Shown here in pieces: positions 34,199-42,267 of a stretch of 64,000 bases of DNA. The stretch covers positions 434,001 to 498,000 of the forward strand of contig CAVRGR010000007.1 of assembly GCA_963720775.1 (NCBI GenBank), in the 5' to 3' direction. A model generated the notes under the pieces. It saw only the letters and a program-made list of their open reading frames with translations, was not told the origin of the DNA and ran no database searches. Position 1 is the first letter of the stretch. Every line of letters begins with the position of its first letter. Made by a program: the position numbers and the translations under genes. Source of the DNA: JAENVT01 sp963720775. GTDB taxonomy: Bacteria; Actinomycetota; Acidimicrobiia; Acidimicrobiales; Ilumatobacteraceae.

Positions 34199-35834
34199 TC
34201 AGTCGCTCGACGAAGCACCCGATCAAGCCGACGAAGCGCTCGACGTTCTGCACGAACTGCGCAAGCGACGCAAACGCCGCCGCCTCGGCGACATCGAGTG
34301 GTTCGACGCCGCCTACCGCGTGTACCTCGTCGCCCTCTTCGGCGGCGGCACTGTGCTGTGGATCAGCAGTTCCATCCGCGACTCGACGGTGTCGGACTCG
34401 GCCGTTGCCGACGTGGCAAGGAACGGCCCCGCCCTGCTCGGCATGATCACAGCCCTGGCGTTCCTCGCTGCGCTGCGCAGCGGAGCGCAGGGCGGCCCAC
34501 TCGCCCTCGAGGCACCCGACGTCGCCTACGTCATGCTCTCGCCCGTCGATCGCACGAAGGCGTTGCTGCGGCCGGTCACCCAACGCGTGCGCAGCGCCGC
34601 ATACCTGGCCGCCACGTTCGGGGCCATCGTCGGTCAGCTGGCAGGGAGACGGCTGCCCGGTTCACCCGTTGCCTGGGCAGCAAGTGGCGCGCTGTTCGGG
34701 ATCACCACGGCCCTGTTGTGGGCCGGCACAGCGCTCGTGGCGCACGCCATTCGATTGCCGCTGTGGATCGCGACATCGATCGGTCTGGCCGGCGTTGCAT
34801 GGCAAGGTGCCGCGCTCGCCTGGCACATCCCCGGTCCGGCCAACTCGGCCGGCAGCCTGGCCATGTGGGGATGGCGGCAGCACCCGATCGACCTCGCCGC
34901 GTCGCTGGTTGCGGTCATCGTGCTGATCTGCGGCGTGAGCCTGCTGCAACTGACATCACTCGACGCGCTGGCTCGGCGCAGCAGCCTGGTCGCCCAGCTG
35001 CGTTTCGCCGTCACCATGCAGGACCTGCGTACCGTCATCCTTCTGCGCCGCCAGCTGAACCAGGAAACAACCCGCGGCACGCCATGGATCGCGGTTCCCG
35101 GGTGGGTCAAACCGACGATCCCTCGTCGCGGCCTGGCCAGCATGACGCGCTTCCCAGCCACCAGGTTGGTGCGCATGACGGCCTTCACGGCGATGGCCGG
35201 CGTGTTCCAGGCAATGGTCGTGCGCGGCACCACGCCGGCGCTGATCGGCACGGCGCTCATGCTCTTCCTGCTCGGTCTCGAGGCGATGGAACCCCTCTCG
35301 CAGGAAGTCGACCAGCCCGACCGCACCGACAGCCTGCCGATCGAACGCGGTGAGCTGATGGCACGCCATCTCATCGCGCCGGCGATCGCTTTGATCCCGT
35401 TCGCTGCCGTCACCGCTGCCGCCGCGGTGGCGGTCCTGGGCACGCGCGCCTTGGAACCTGCCGCCATCCTGGCGCTGCCGACCGTGCTCGCCGGCGCGGG
35501 CGGGGGTGTCGTCAGCATCGTGCGCGACACGCCCGATCCCACCAAGAGCACGCAGGCATTCGTTCCGCCGGAGATGGCCGGGATATCGAGCGCCTTCCGC
35601 GTCGGCTTGCCCATCCTCGTCAGTGCGCTGGCGGCGTGCACCGTGCTTCTCGTGCGGCATGCCGCAACGTTGCACACCTCGATCGTCGGCGGGGCCATAC
35701 GCGGCGCGGTCGGCGCCAGCCTCCTGGTCTCCTTCATCGCCTTCTGGGTTCTCCGGCGTGATCGCTGGCGGCGCAAGTTCCGCCAGTTCCTTTCCGACGG
35801 CCAGTCCTACACCAAGCAGCGGAGCACCGCATGA
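34191..35834 (+). CDS. Polytopic ABC-2-like transporter permease
   Basis: 547 residues from a GTG at 34191 (overlapping the sulfurtransferase). The first ~50 residues are cytoplasmic and charged (LHELRKRRKRRRLGDIEWF), followed by about ten to twelve hydrophobic segments such as YLVALFGGGTVLWISSSI, ALLGMITALAFLAALRSG, ALVAHAIRLPLWIATSIGLA and LIAPAIALIPFAAVTAAAAV. No substrate motif is recognised. It is followed at a 4-nt overlap by its likely ATPase. Confidence 0.8.
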   Translation: MTDQSLDEAPDQADEALDVLHELRKRRKRRRLGDIEWFDAAYRVYLVALFGGGTVLWISSSIRDSTVSDSAVADVARNGPALLGMITALAFLAALRSGAQGGPLALEAPDVAYVMLSPVDRTKALLRPVTQRVRSAAYLAATFGAIVGQLAGRRLPGSPVAWAASGALFGITTALLWAGTALVAHAIRLPLWIATSIGLAGVAWQGAALAWHIPGPANSAGSLAMWGWRQHPIDLAASLVAVIVLICGVSLLQLTSLDALARRSSLVAQLRFAVTMQDLRTVILLRRQLNQETTRGTPWIAVPGWVKPTIPRRGLASMTRFPATRLVRMTAFTAMAGVFQAMVVRGTTPALIGTALMLFLLGLEAMEPLSQEVDQPDRTDSLPIERGELMARHLIAPAIALIPFAAVTAAAAVAVLGTRALEPAAILALPTVLAGAGGGVVSIVRDTPDPTKSTQAFVPPEMAGISSAFRVGLPILVSALAACTVLLVRHAATLHTSIVGGAIRGAVGASLLVSFIAFWVLRRDRWRRKFRQFLSDGQSYTKQRSTA

Positions 35835-36508
35835 CCGAACTGGCGTTTCGCCAACTCACCAAGACCTACGGCGATCGACCGGCGCTCGAACCGTTGACCC
35901 TCAAGATCGACAGCGGGGACAAGGTTGCTCTCGTCGGTCACAACGGCAGCGGCAAGACGACGCTGATGAAGATGGCCGCCGGCCTGCTCGACCCGACCGA
36001 CGGGTCCGTGAAGATCGGCCGGCACGACGCCGGCAGCCAGCAGGCTCGACGGTTGTTGTCGTGGCTCAGCGATTCGCCGACGTTCTACGACGATCTTTCC
36101 CTGTGGGAGCACCTCGAGTTCGTCGCCCGACTCCACGGCGTCGTCGACTGGCAGAAGCGTGCAGGAGAACTGCTCGACGAGGTCGGGCTCAGCGCACGGC
36201 GCGACGACATCCCTACCACCTTCAGCCGCGGCCTGCGCCAGAAGGCCGCGATCACCCTGGCGTTCATCCGCCCGTTCAACCTGATGCTGGTCGACGAGCC
36301 GTTCGTGGGCCTCGACGAACCCGGCAAGCAGGCGCTTCTTGCCTTGTTCGAGTCGGCATCTCGGCGCGGGGCCACGCTGGTGATCGCCACACACGACTTG
36401 CCCTTCGTCAAGGTGGTCGGCCGATTGCTGGCGCTACGCGACGGCGAACTGGTCTACGACGGTGCCCCCGCCGACACCGACGTGCACTCCCTCGTCTTGC
36501 CGAGCTGA
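35831..36508 (+). CDS. ABC transporter ATP-binding protein
   Basis: 225 residues. Walker A GHNGSGKTTLMKM, a degenerate signature FSRGLRQKAAI in place of LSGGQ, Walker B FNLMLVDEPFVGLDEPG, and an H-loop ATHDLPFV. The DPTDGSVKIG spacing is like other exporter-type ATPases. It works with the preceding permease; together the operon is larB-larC-sulfurtransferase-permease-ATPase. Whether the transporter moves a metal, a cofactor precursor or something unrelated cannot be told. Confidence 0.92.
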   Translation: MTELAFRQLTKTYGDRPALEPLTLKIDSGDKVALVGHNGSGKTTLMKMAAGLLDPTDGSVKIGRHDAGSQQARRLLSWLSDSPTFYDDLSLWEHLEFVARLHGVVDWQKRAGELLDEVGLSARRDDIPTTFSRGLRQKAAITLAFIRPFNLMLVDEPFVGLDEPGKQALLALFESASRRGATLVIATHDLPFVKVVGRLLALRDGELVYDGAPADTDVHSLVLPS

Positions 36509-36587
36509 GGCGCAATCGAGAAAAGTCGCGTCGAGCCATCGCCTGCGTGATTCGCACGGGGCGTCGCGAACACTACGCTCTCGCTCC

Positions 36588-37202
36588 ATGCAGGAATTCG
36601 AATCGATCAGCGCCTCGTCCTACGACCCGTCGGCTCTCGCCACCAAGCTCACCGCCAAGGCAGCCGAGGGGTGGAAGGTCGTTGCCATCGTCCCCACAGG
36701 CGGCGATGTCACTGCCTACATCTCCCGCGAGAGCGACGCCGCTGCGGAACCGAAGAAGGCCGTAGAAGCGGTCGACAAGGAAGCGGCAGCGGTGGAGACC
36801 ATCGCTGCCGACGAGCCCACGCCCGAGCCCGAGCCGGTGAAGATCGAAGCGGAGTCGAAGTCAGAAGTCAGCGAGCCGTCGGGCTGGGCAATTGCCCCCG
36901 AACCGGCCTCACCTGCATCAGAGCCATCGGTTCCTGCGGCAGCTGCCGTACCGAGCTACCAGCCCTCGATCACCCCAACGGCCGCCACCACTCCTTCGGC
37001 GATGGGCACCTCGGCGGTCAACCCGGCAGCCGCCGCAGCTCCGGCCGCGAGCACGGCTCCTGCGGCACCGACGCCTGCCGTGCCCGCCGGCTGGTACGCC
37101 GATCCTGCAGGACGATTCGAACTGCGTTACTGGGACGGCACGACATGGACCGAGCACGTGTCCAGAGCTGGCCAGCAGTTCACTGATCCCCCCGTCGCCT
37201 GA
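36588..37202 (+). CDS. DUF2510 C-terminal protein with Pro/Ala linker
   Basis: 204 residues from ATG 36588. An N-terminal ~45-residue domain (MQEFESISASSYDPSALATK, GWKVVAIVPTGGD) is followed by an acidic then Pro/Ala/Ser-rich linker of about 110 residues. A C-terminal DUF2510 motif, VPAGWYADPAGRFELRYWDG-x-x-WTEHV, ends the protein. DUF2510 is found at termini of many actinobacterial membrane-associated proteins and its function is not known. No membrane segment is visible here. Confidence 0.75.
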   Translation: MQEFESISASSYDPSALATKLTAKAAEGWKVVAIVPTGGDVTAYISRESDAAAEPKKAVEAVDKEAAAVETIAADEPTPEPEPVKIEAESKSEVSEPSGWAIAPEPASPASEPSVPAAAAVPSYQPSITPTAATTPSAMGTSAVNPAAAAAPAASTAPAAPTPAVPAGWYADPAGRFELRYWDGTTWTEHVSRAGQQFTDPPVA

Positions 37203-37284
37203 CCCCACTGGTCCCCGGCTACCACCTGCCGGTGGTTGACCGTCACAGCTGATCGTCGGCGAACCCTCACTAACCTCGAATCGA

Positions 37285-38841
37285 ATGCGCGCAACATCCG
37301 TCGGCCACGCCGGGATCCTGATCGACACCGTCGACGGCTCGATCCTTTGCGACCCGTGGTTCGTGCCCGCCTTCTTCGGGTCGTGGTTCGTCTTCCCGCG
37401 CAACGACCAACTCCCCGCCGAGTTGATGCAGCGCATCGAGCATCCCACGTACCTCTACGTCTCGCATCTCCACGGCGACCACCTCGACGAGCCTTGGCTC
37501 ACCGAACATCTCGATCGCAGCACGTGTGTGCTGATCCCCGGCTATCCGACTCGCGAGTTGGAGCGCAAGATCCGCTCACTCGGCTTCGAGAACGTCATCC
37601 GCACCGACGACGGTGAGGAGCTCGCCCTCGGCCCCAACCTGCGCATCGCCATCCACGTCGAGACGAGCATCACCGACGGCCCCGGGGGCGACTCGGCGCT
37701 GGTCGTCAGCGACGGCACGGCACGTTTCGTCAATCAGAACGATTGCCGCACCGACGACCTCGACGCACTCCGAGCCCATGGCCCGGTGGACCTCCACTGG
37801 CTGCAGTACAGCGGTGCGATCTGGTATCCGATGGTCTACGACGAGCCCTTTTCGCGAATGCGTGAGCTCGTCGACGCCAAGGTCACCAGCCAGTTCGCCA
37901 GGGCCATGCGCTACGTCGAAACGATCGGCGCCAGAGCGGTGGTTCCCAGCGCCGGCCCGCCGGCGTTTCTCGATCCCGAGCTCTTCCGCCTCAACGTGAT
38001 CACCGGCGAGGAGCTGAGCATCTTCCCCGATCAGCGCAGCTTTCTCAGCCGCCTGGCCGCCGCCGGACACACGGGGATACTGGCCATACCCGGCACGGCC
38101 ATCGACGTCACCGCCGACTCGATCAACGTCACGCACCCGATGCCCGACCAAGCGGTCGCCGACATCTTCGAGCACAAGGCCGAGTACCTCCGTCACTACC
38201 AGGCCGACTGGATGCCGTGGCTCGCCGACATGCATCGCAGCTGGAAGCAGCCGAGTACCGATCTGCTGGCGACACTGAAGGCATGGTGGGAGCCCTTGCT
38301 GGCGATAGCACCGACCCTCCGCAACGCCGTAGGCGATCGCTGCCTGCTCCGCGCCGGCGATCTCGACGTGATCATCGACTTCCCCTTCGGCGAAGTGCGC
38401 GAGTACATCGGCGAGGACTACGGCTTCCGCTTCGAGATCCAGCGAGAACTGGTCGAAACGGTCGTTGCCCAGCGGGCTGTCGACTGGAGCAACGCGCTGC
38501 TCCTGTCGTGCCGGTTCCGAGCGTGGCGCGCCGGATCGTTCAACGAGTACCTCTACAACTTCTTCAAGTCGCTGTCGCCCGAGCGCATGCGTCGCGCCGA
38601 AGCGGAGGCGATGCGACGTCTCGACCCGAACCGTGACGAGCTGGCCAGCGAGGAGATCCGAGTAGGCGACTACATCGTCCAACGGCTGTGCCCACATCGC
38701 CTGGCCGATCTGAGCGTCTTCGGCGAGATCGACGACGACCAGTTCGTGTGCACGCTGCACGGCTGGCGGTTCGACCTGGAGACGGGTCGCTGCTTCACGG
38801 CCGACGACCGCAAGCTGCGGATCCGGCGGGCAACCGACTGA
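37285..38841 (+). CDS. Metallo-beta-lactamase-like domain fused to C-terminal Rieske [2Fe-2S] domain
   Basis: 518 residues. The N-terminal UlaG-like MBL domain starts RATSVGHAGILIDTVDGS, has the metal motif VSHLHGDHLDEPWLTEH and later strands (SALVVSDGTARFVNQNDCR). After a helical middle (MPWLADMHRSWKQPS) comes a C-terminal Rieske domain with the paired motifs CPHRL and CTLHGWRFD, giving Cys-x-His and Cys-x2-His ligands. The combination resembles CMP-N-acetylneuraminate hydroxylase, but in the reverse domain order. It is probably a mono-oxygenase-like or redox enzyme; substrate unknown. Confidence 0.85.
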   Translation: MRATSVGHAGILIDTVDGSILCDPWFVPAFFGSWFVFPRNDQLPAELMQRIEHPTYLYVSHLHGDHLDEPWLTEHLDRSTCVLIPGYPTRELERKIRSLGFENVIRTDDGEELALGPNLRIAIHVETSITDGPGGDSALVVSDGTARFVNQNDCRTDDLDALRAHGPVDLHWLQYSGAIWYPMVYDEPFSRMRELVDAKVTSQFARAMRYVETIGARAVVPSAGPPAFLDPELFRLNVITGEELSIFPDQRSFLSRLAAAGHTGILAIPGTAIDVTADSINVTHPMPDQAVADIFEHKAEYLRHYQADWMPWLADMHRSWKQPSTDLLATLKAWWEPLLAIAPTLRNAVGDRCLLRAGDLDVIIDFPFGEVREYIGEDYGFRFEIQRELVETVVAQRAVDWSNALLLSCRFRAWRAGSFNEYLYNFFKSLSPERMRRAEAEAMRRLDPNRDELASEEIRVGDYIVQRLCPHRLADLSVFGEIDDDQFVCTLHGWRFDLETGRCFTADDRKLRIRRATD

Positions 38842-38889
38842 CCCGAAAGCCGGGCTCAAGCTCGCGCCCGCCCGTGCCGATATGTCGAC

Positions 38890-39657
38890 ATGGCAAGATT
38901 GCGCCAGCTCATGGCGACCACCGATTGGCACACGGTGCTCGACAGGTGGCTCGCCCTGGTTGCCATAGAGGCTGACCAGCAGTTGGACCTGAGGATCGTG
39001 GACGCTGCCGCCGAGGTCGTGGAGACGTTGCACCGTCGCCGGCGTGGGCTGCGCGGTGCACTGCGCCGATTGGGCAACACCCTCGGCGATCTCGGCTGGC
39101 CGCTCGAGCACCTCAACGCGTGGCTCGCCGCGCTGTCAGCCCTCACGAATCGTTCGCGTCGCGCCGAGTTGCGTTCGTTCGAGTCGGTCGCCGCCCTCAC
39201 CGAGGGTTGGGCGGAAAGATATGTACGCGGCGTTCACGCCGGTGTCTGCTTCGACGACGTCACGGGTCTCGGCACACCAACGGTGCTGCGCATGCGCCTC
39301 AAGGAGGTGTACCAGCACTGCCGCGCGTTCCACATCACGCCCACTGATGCGTACTGCTTCATCGTCGTCGATTGCGACACCGAGGACCTCGCCCCGTTCG
39401 AACGCGACGCCGTGATGGTGACGACCGCCGGACTCGTGGCCGACGTGTTCCACAAGGGCGAGACCCTGATCCGCCACCGCGGTCGGGTGATCGTGCTCGC
39501 CAGCAAGTCGGAATCGACCCGTCACCGCGCCGCCGTGCTGGCCCGAGCGCTGCGTGATGCCCCCATCACCCGGGCCGTCGAACCCATGGTGTGGGCCGAC
39601 GAGCTACCAGCATCGACGATCGATCTCGACCGTCATCTTCGCGAACTGGTCGGCTGA
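38890..39657 (+). CDS. Protein with degenerate GGDEF-like domain
   Basis: 255 residues. The N-terminal ~110 residues are helical and basic (LHRRRRGLRGALRRLGN). From about 118 the pattern of a diguanylate cyclase appears: DDVTGLGTPTVLRMRLKEVY (equivalent of D-x-LTGL), FIVVDCDTEDLAPFERDAVM (the metal-binding strand), and RHRGRVIVLASK where GGDEF should be. The catalytic GG(D/E)EF is missing, so synthesis of c-di-GMP is unlikely; it may be a receptor or a structural remnant. Comparison with the GGDEF-EAL protein 3 kb downstream would be informative. Confidence 0.6.
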   Translation: MARLRQLMATTDWHTVLDRWLALVAIEADQQLDLRIVDAAAEVVETLHRRRRGLRGALRRLGNTLGDLGWPLEHLNAWLAALSALTNRSRRAELRSFESVAALTEGWAERYVRGVHAGVCFDDVTGLGTPTVLRMRLKEVYQHCRAFHITPTDAYCFIVVDCDTEDLAPFERDAVMVTTAGLVADVFHKGETLIRHRGRVIVLASKSESTRHRAAVLARALRDAPITRAVEPMVWADELPASTIDLDRHLRELVG

Positions 39658-39664
39658 ACCCCTG

Positions 39665-40612
39665 TCAGTGATGAACCCACACGGTGATGTGGAGTGGCAT
39701 CAGGTTCTGATCCCAGATGAAGTCCATCGCCGCGGTGCTGACACGCACGCAGCCGTGTGATGCCGGATGGTTCGGCACGCTGGTCATGCCGTGCACGGCG
39801 ATGCCGCCGACGAAGTACTTCGGCCGGTAGATCTGGCCGAGGTCACCCTCCCACCAACCCTCGGGTCGTTCGCGGGTGGTCTTGAACAAACCGTCTGGGG
39901 TGACGGCGTCTCCCGTTTCGATCTTGGTCGGATCGTTCTTGTTGGCCGTCTCATAGGGGATGCCGCTACCGGTGGAGGTGTTGAAGGTCCAGATCGTCTT
40001 GCCACCTTGCACGATGAACAACAACTGCTTGGCCTTGTCGACCTCGACGAGGGTGCCGGTATCGGCGGAGGCGTGCGCCTTTTCGACGAAGTTGGTCATG
40101 TAGTCGGCGGTGGCCTGATCGACGAGACCGCTTGGCGACAGACCGATGTACTTCTGGAACGCCATCACCGCCTGCCTGGTGGTGAAGCCGTACGTGCCGT
40201 CGGTTCCACTGTTCCAGAACCCGAGCTGCAGCAACCTGGCCTGTACGACTGCGGTGGCCGCGCCGCTGTGCCCGCCCACTGCGGCGAGCGGCTGCTCGGC
40301 CGGGCCGACGACTTCGACGTTGGGCGGCAGCGGCTCCGTCGTGGTGGTGGGTGCTTCGGTCGTCGTGGTGGTGGGTGCTTCGGTCGTCGTCGTGGTGGGT
40401 GCTTCGGTCGTGGTCGTTGCAGCCTCGGTCGTGGTCGTCACGTCAGTGGTGGTCGAGGATTCTTGCGACGACGGTGCGGGAAGGCCCGACAGTGTGATCG
40501 GTGGCGGGATCGTCTGGGCTGCTGCAGATGAGTGGTGCGAACACGAAGAGAGTGCGAGCGCGGCCACGGGAAGAAGGAGCAGCACGGATTGGGGTGCAGC
40601 TCGCCGATTCAT
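39665..40612 (-). CDS. Lipoprotein L,D-transpeptidase (YkuD) with peptidoglycan-binding domain
   Basis: 315 residues. A lipoprotein signal peptide ends at the lipobox LALSSC with Cys24. A low-complexity linker of TTTT-EAP repeats spans about residues 53-95. A PG_binding_1 domain (AVVQARLLQLGFWNSGTDGT) precedes the YkuD domain with the catalytic motif HPASHGCVRVSTAAMDFI and upstream VGGIAVHGMTSVP. It would form 3-3 cross-links or attach proteins to peptidoglycan outside the membrane. Convergent with the preceding GGDEF-like gene. Confidence 0.92.
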   Translation of the reverse strand: MNRRAAPQSVLLLLPVAALALSSCSHHSSAAAQTIPPPITLSGLPAPSSQESSTTTDVTTTTEAATTTTEAPTTTTTEAPTTTTTEAPTTTTEPLPPNVEVVGPAEQPLAAVGGHSGAATAVVQARLLQLGFWNSGTDGTYGFTTRQAVMAFQKYIGLSPSGLVDQATADYMTNFVEKAHASADTGTLVEVDKAKQLLFIVQGGKTIWTFNTSTGSGIPYETANKNDPTKIETGDAVTPDGLFKTTRERPEGWWEGDLGQIYRPKYFVGGIAVHGMTSVPNHPASHGCVRVSTAAMDFIWDQNLMPLHITVWVHH

Positions 40613-40640
40613 CGCGCCACCAATTTAACCGATCCAAGCG

Positions 40641-41219
40641 TTAGAACGACGGCAACTCGAACCACACCGTGAGGGCGTACTTCACGCCATCGACGAGCCG
40701 GGCCGTTTCGTGCGGATGAGTGACCAACGACGGCCACACCAGCATCTCCCCGACGCCTACCGCCGAGTTGTCGAAATCCTGCCGGGGAAACACCAGCTCG
40801 GCACCGGTGTAACCGGTGTTGAGCTTGATCGAGCCGGAGACCTGGGCGACATCGTGATGGATGCGGAGCGACTCCTGCTCGCCGGTGGCGTAGCGGATGA
40901 CGAACGCATCGCGCAGGCCGTAGTAGTCGACATACGGCCACACGGTTCGCAGCTTCGGCCAGATGCGCATCCCGAAGTCCTCCTGCACCACCTCGAACAA
41001 TCGAGGGCTGATCACAGCCAGTGACACCTCGTGACCAGGGACGGGATCATCCGGCTGAGGTTCGAACGCTCCCAGCGCCTCGGCGGCGCGTACCAGCGTC
41101 GCGCAGAACGACGGAGTCCAGCACGGCACGACCAGCAGATCAGGGCCTACTTCGGTCACCCCGTCGCGATCGTCGATTGCGCCCTGGTAGCCGAACAGCT
41201 GCTGCAGATCGTCGAACAT
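40641..41219 (-). CDS. 2-oxoglutarate/Fe(II)-dependent oxygenase (prolyl-hydroxylase fold)
   Basis: 192 residues. Iron ligands fit the H-x-D...H pattern: HHDVAQVSGSIKLNTGYTGAE and SLVTHPHETARLVDG. The 2OG-carboxylate-binding residue appears as Lys in GVKYALTVWFEL. The N-terminal part (LLVVPCWTPSFCATLVRAAE) is typical of P4Hc domains. Neighbours (L,D-transpeptidase and GluQ-RS) give no substrate hint. It may hydroxylate a small molecule, a peptide or a tRNA-associated group. Confidence 0.8.
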   Translation of the reverse strand: MFDDLQQLFGYQGAIDDRDGVTEVGPDLLVVPCWTPSFCATLVRAAEALGAFEPQPDDPVPGHEVSLAVISPRLFEVVQEDFGMRIWPKLRTVWPYVDYYGLRDAFVIRYATGEQESLRIHHDVAQVSGSIKLNTGYTGAELVFPRQDFDNSAVGVGEMLVWPSLVTHPHETARLVDGVKYALTVWFELPSF

Positions 41220-41232
41220 CGCCGCGATCGTG

Positions 41233-42150
41233 TCAGAGATCGCCGGTGGTGAGCCGCCATGGCGTCCGCGGCACCAGTTCCGGATCGAAACGGTCGAGGA
41301 GATCTGCGGCCATCACGGCTCGACCACCGGTGTCGATCCCGATGCTGGCCGCCAGGCGGGCGCAGACATCGCCGGGCGAGCAACCGCGTGCGGCGAGGTC
41401 GTCGAGGGTCACCGCGCCGTGACGCTTGGCCAACCGCGTGCCATCAGGGGCGAGCGCGAGCGGAACGTGACCGTATCGCGGCACGGCCAGGCCGAGCAGC
41501 CGGTGCAGTTCGATCTGCCTCGCCGTTGTTGCCAGCAAGTCGTCACCACGAACCACATCGGTGACGCCCTGATCGGCGTCGTCGACCACCACGGCCAGGT
41601 TGTACGCGGGCACTCCGTCGTTGCGTTGCAACACCACGTCGTCGACGCGACCGGTCTGGGTGCCGGCGAACAGATCGTGGAACGACACGACTCGTCCGTC
41701 GCTGCGCAGCCGTAACGCGGCTCGCCGCCCCGTGGCCTTCATTGCCAGCCGCTCCTCCTTGCTCAGGTGTCGACACGTCCCCGGATAGGTACCTTCCGGA
41801 TCGGCGCCCTGCGGCGCGGCTGCGGCCTGACGGATCTCGCGGCGCGTGCAGTAGCACTCGTAGACGAGGCCTGCGGCTCGAAGCCGTTCAACGGCTGCTC
41901 GGTAGAGGTCGAAACGCTCCGATTGACGGACGACCTCACCATCCCAATCCAGCCCGATGCTGTGCAGAGCAGCAAGCTGGGCCACCTCGTGGGCGGGCGA
42001 CGAGGTCACTCGATCGAGGTCCTCCATGCGGACGATGAACTCGCCACCACCGCGGCGCGCCATCAGCCAGGCGACGAGAGCCGTGCGGAGGTTGCCGAGG
42101 TGCAGGGCCCCGGTTGGAGACGGAGCGAATCGACCACGCACGCAGGCCAT
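41233..42150 (-). CDS. gluQ: Glutamyl-Q tRNA(Asp) synthetase
   Basis: 305 residues. The class I tRNA-synthetase catalytic core without an anticodon-binding domain: RFAPSPTGALHLGNLRTALV includes HLGN (HIGH-like), and LAPDGTRLAKRHGAVTLDDL includes KRHG (KMSKS-like). A Cys/Tyr zinc-like knuckle region CYCTRREIRQ...TYPGTC lies between. The enzyme glutamylates queuosine at position 34 of tRNA-Asp. The length and missing C-terminal domain distinguish it from GltX. Confidence 0.9.
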   Translation of the reverse strand: MACVRGRFAPSPTGALHLGNLRTALVAWLMARRGGGEFIVRMEDLDRVTSSPAHEVAQLAALHSIGLDWDGEVVRQSERFDLYRAAVERLRAAGLVYECYCTRREIRQAAAAPQGADPEGTYPGTCRHLSKEERLAMKATGRRAALRLRSDGRVVSFHDLFAGTQTGRVDDVVLQRNDGVPAYNLAVVVDDADQGVTDVVRGDDLLATTARQIELHRLLGLAVPRYGHVPLALAPDGTRLAKRHGAVTLDDLAARGCSPGDVCARLAASIGIDTGGRAVMAADLLDRFDPELVPRTPWRLTTGDL

Positions 42151-42267
42151 TCTCGCCCCTCATCTGCTGCATACAACGGCCGGCGCTCGACATTAGGGCT
42201 CAGGACTGGCTGCTCACCGGCCGATACAACTTCGAAGCGCACCAGACCTAGACGCTAGGAGAGGGCA

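Noticed and set aside
37576..39111. 511-codon minus-strand frame
   Set aside because: Overlaps the MBL-Rieske gene; no recognisable motif.
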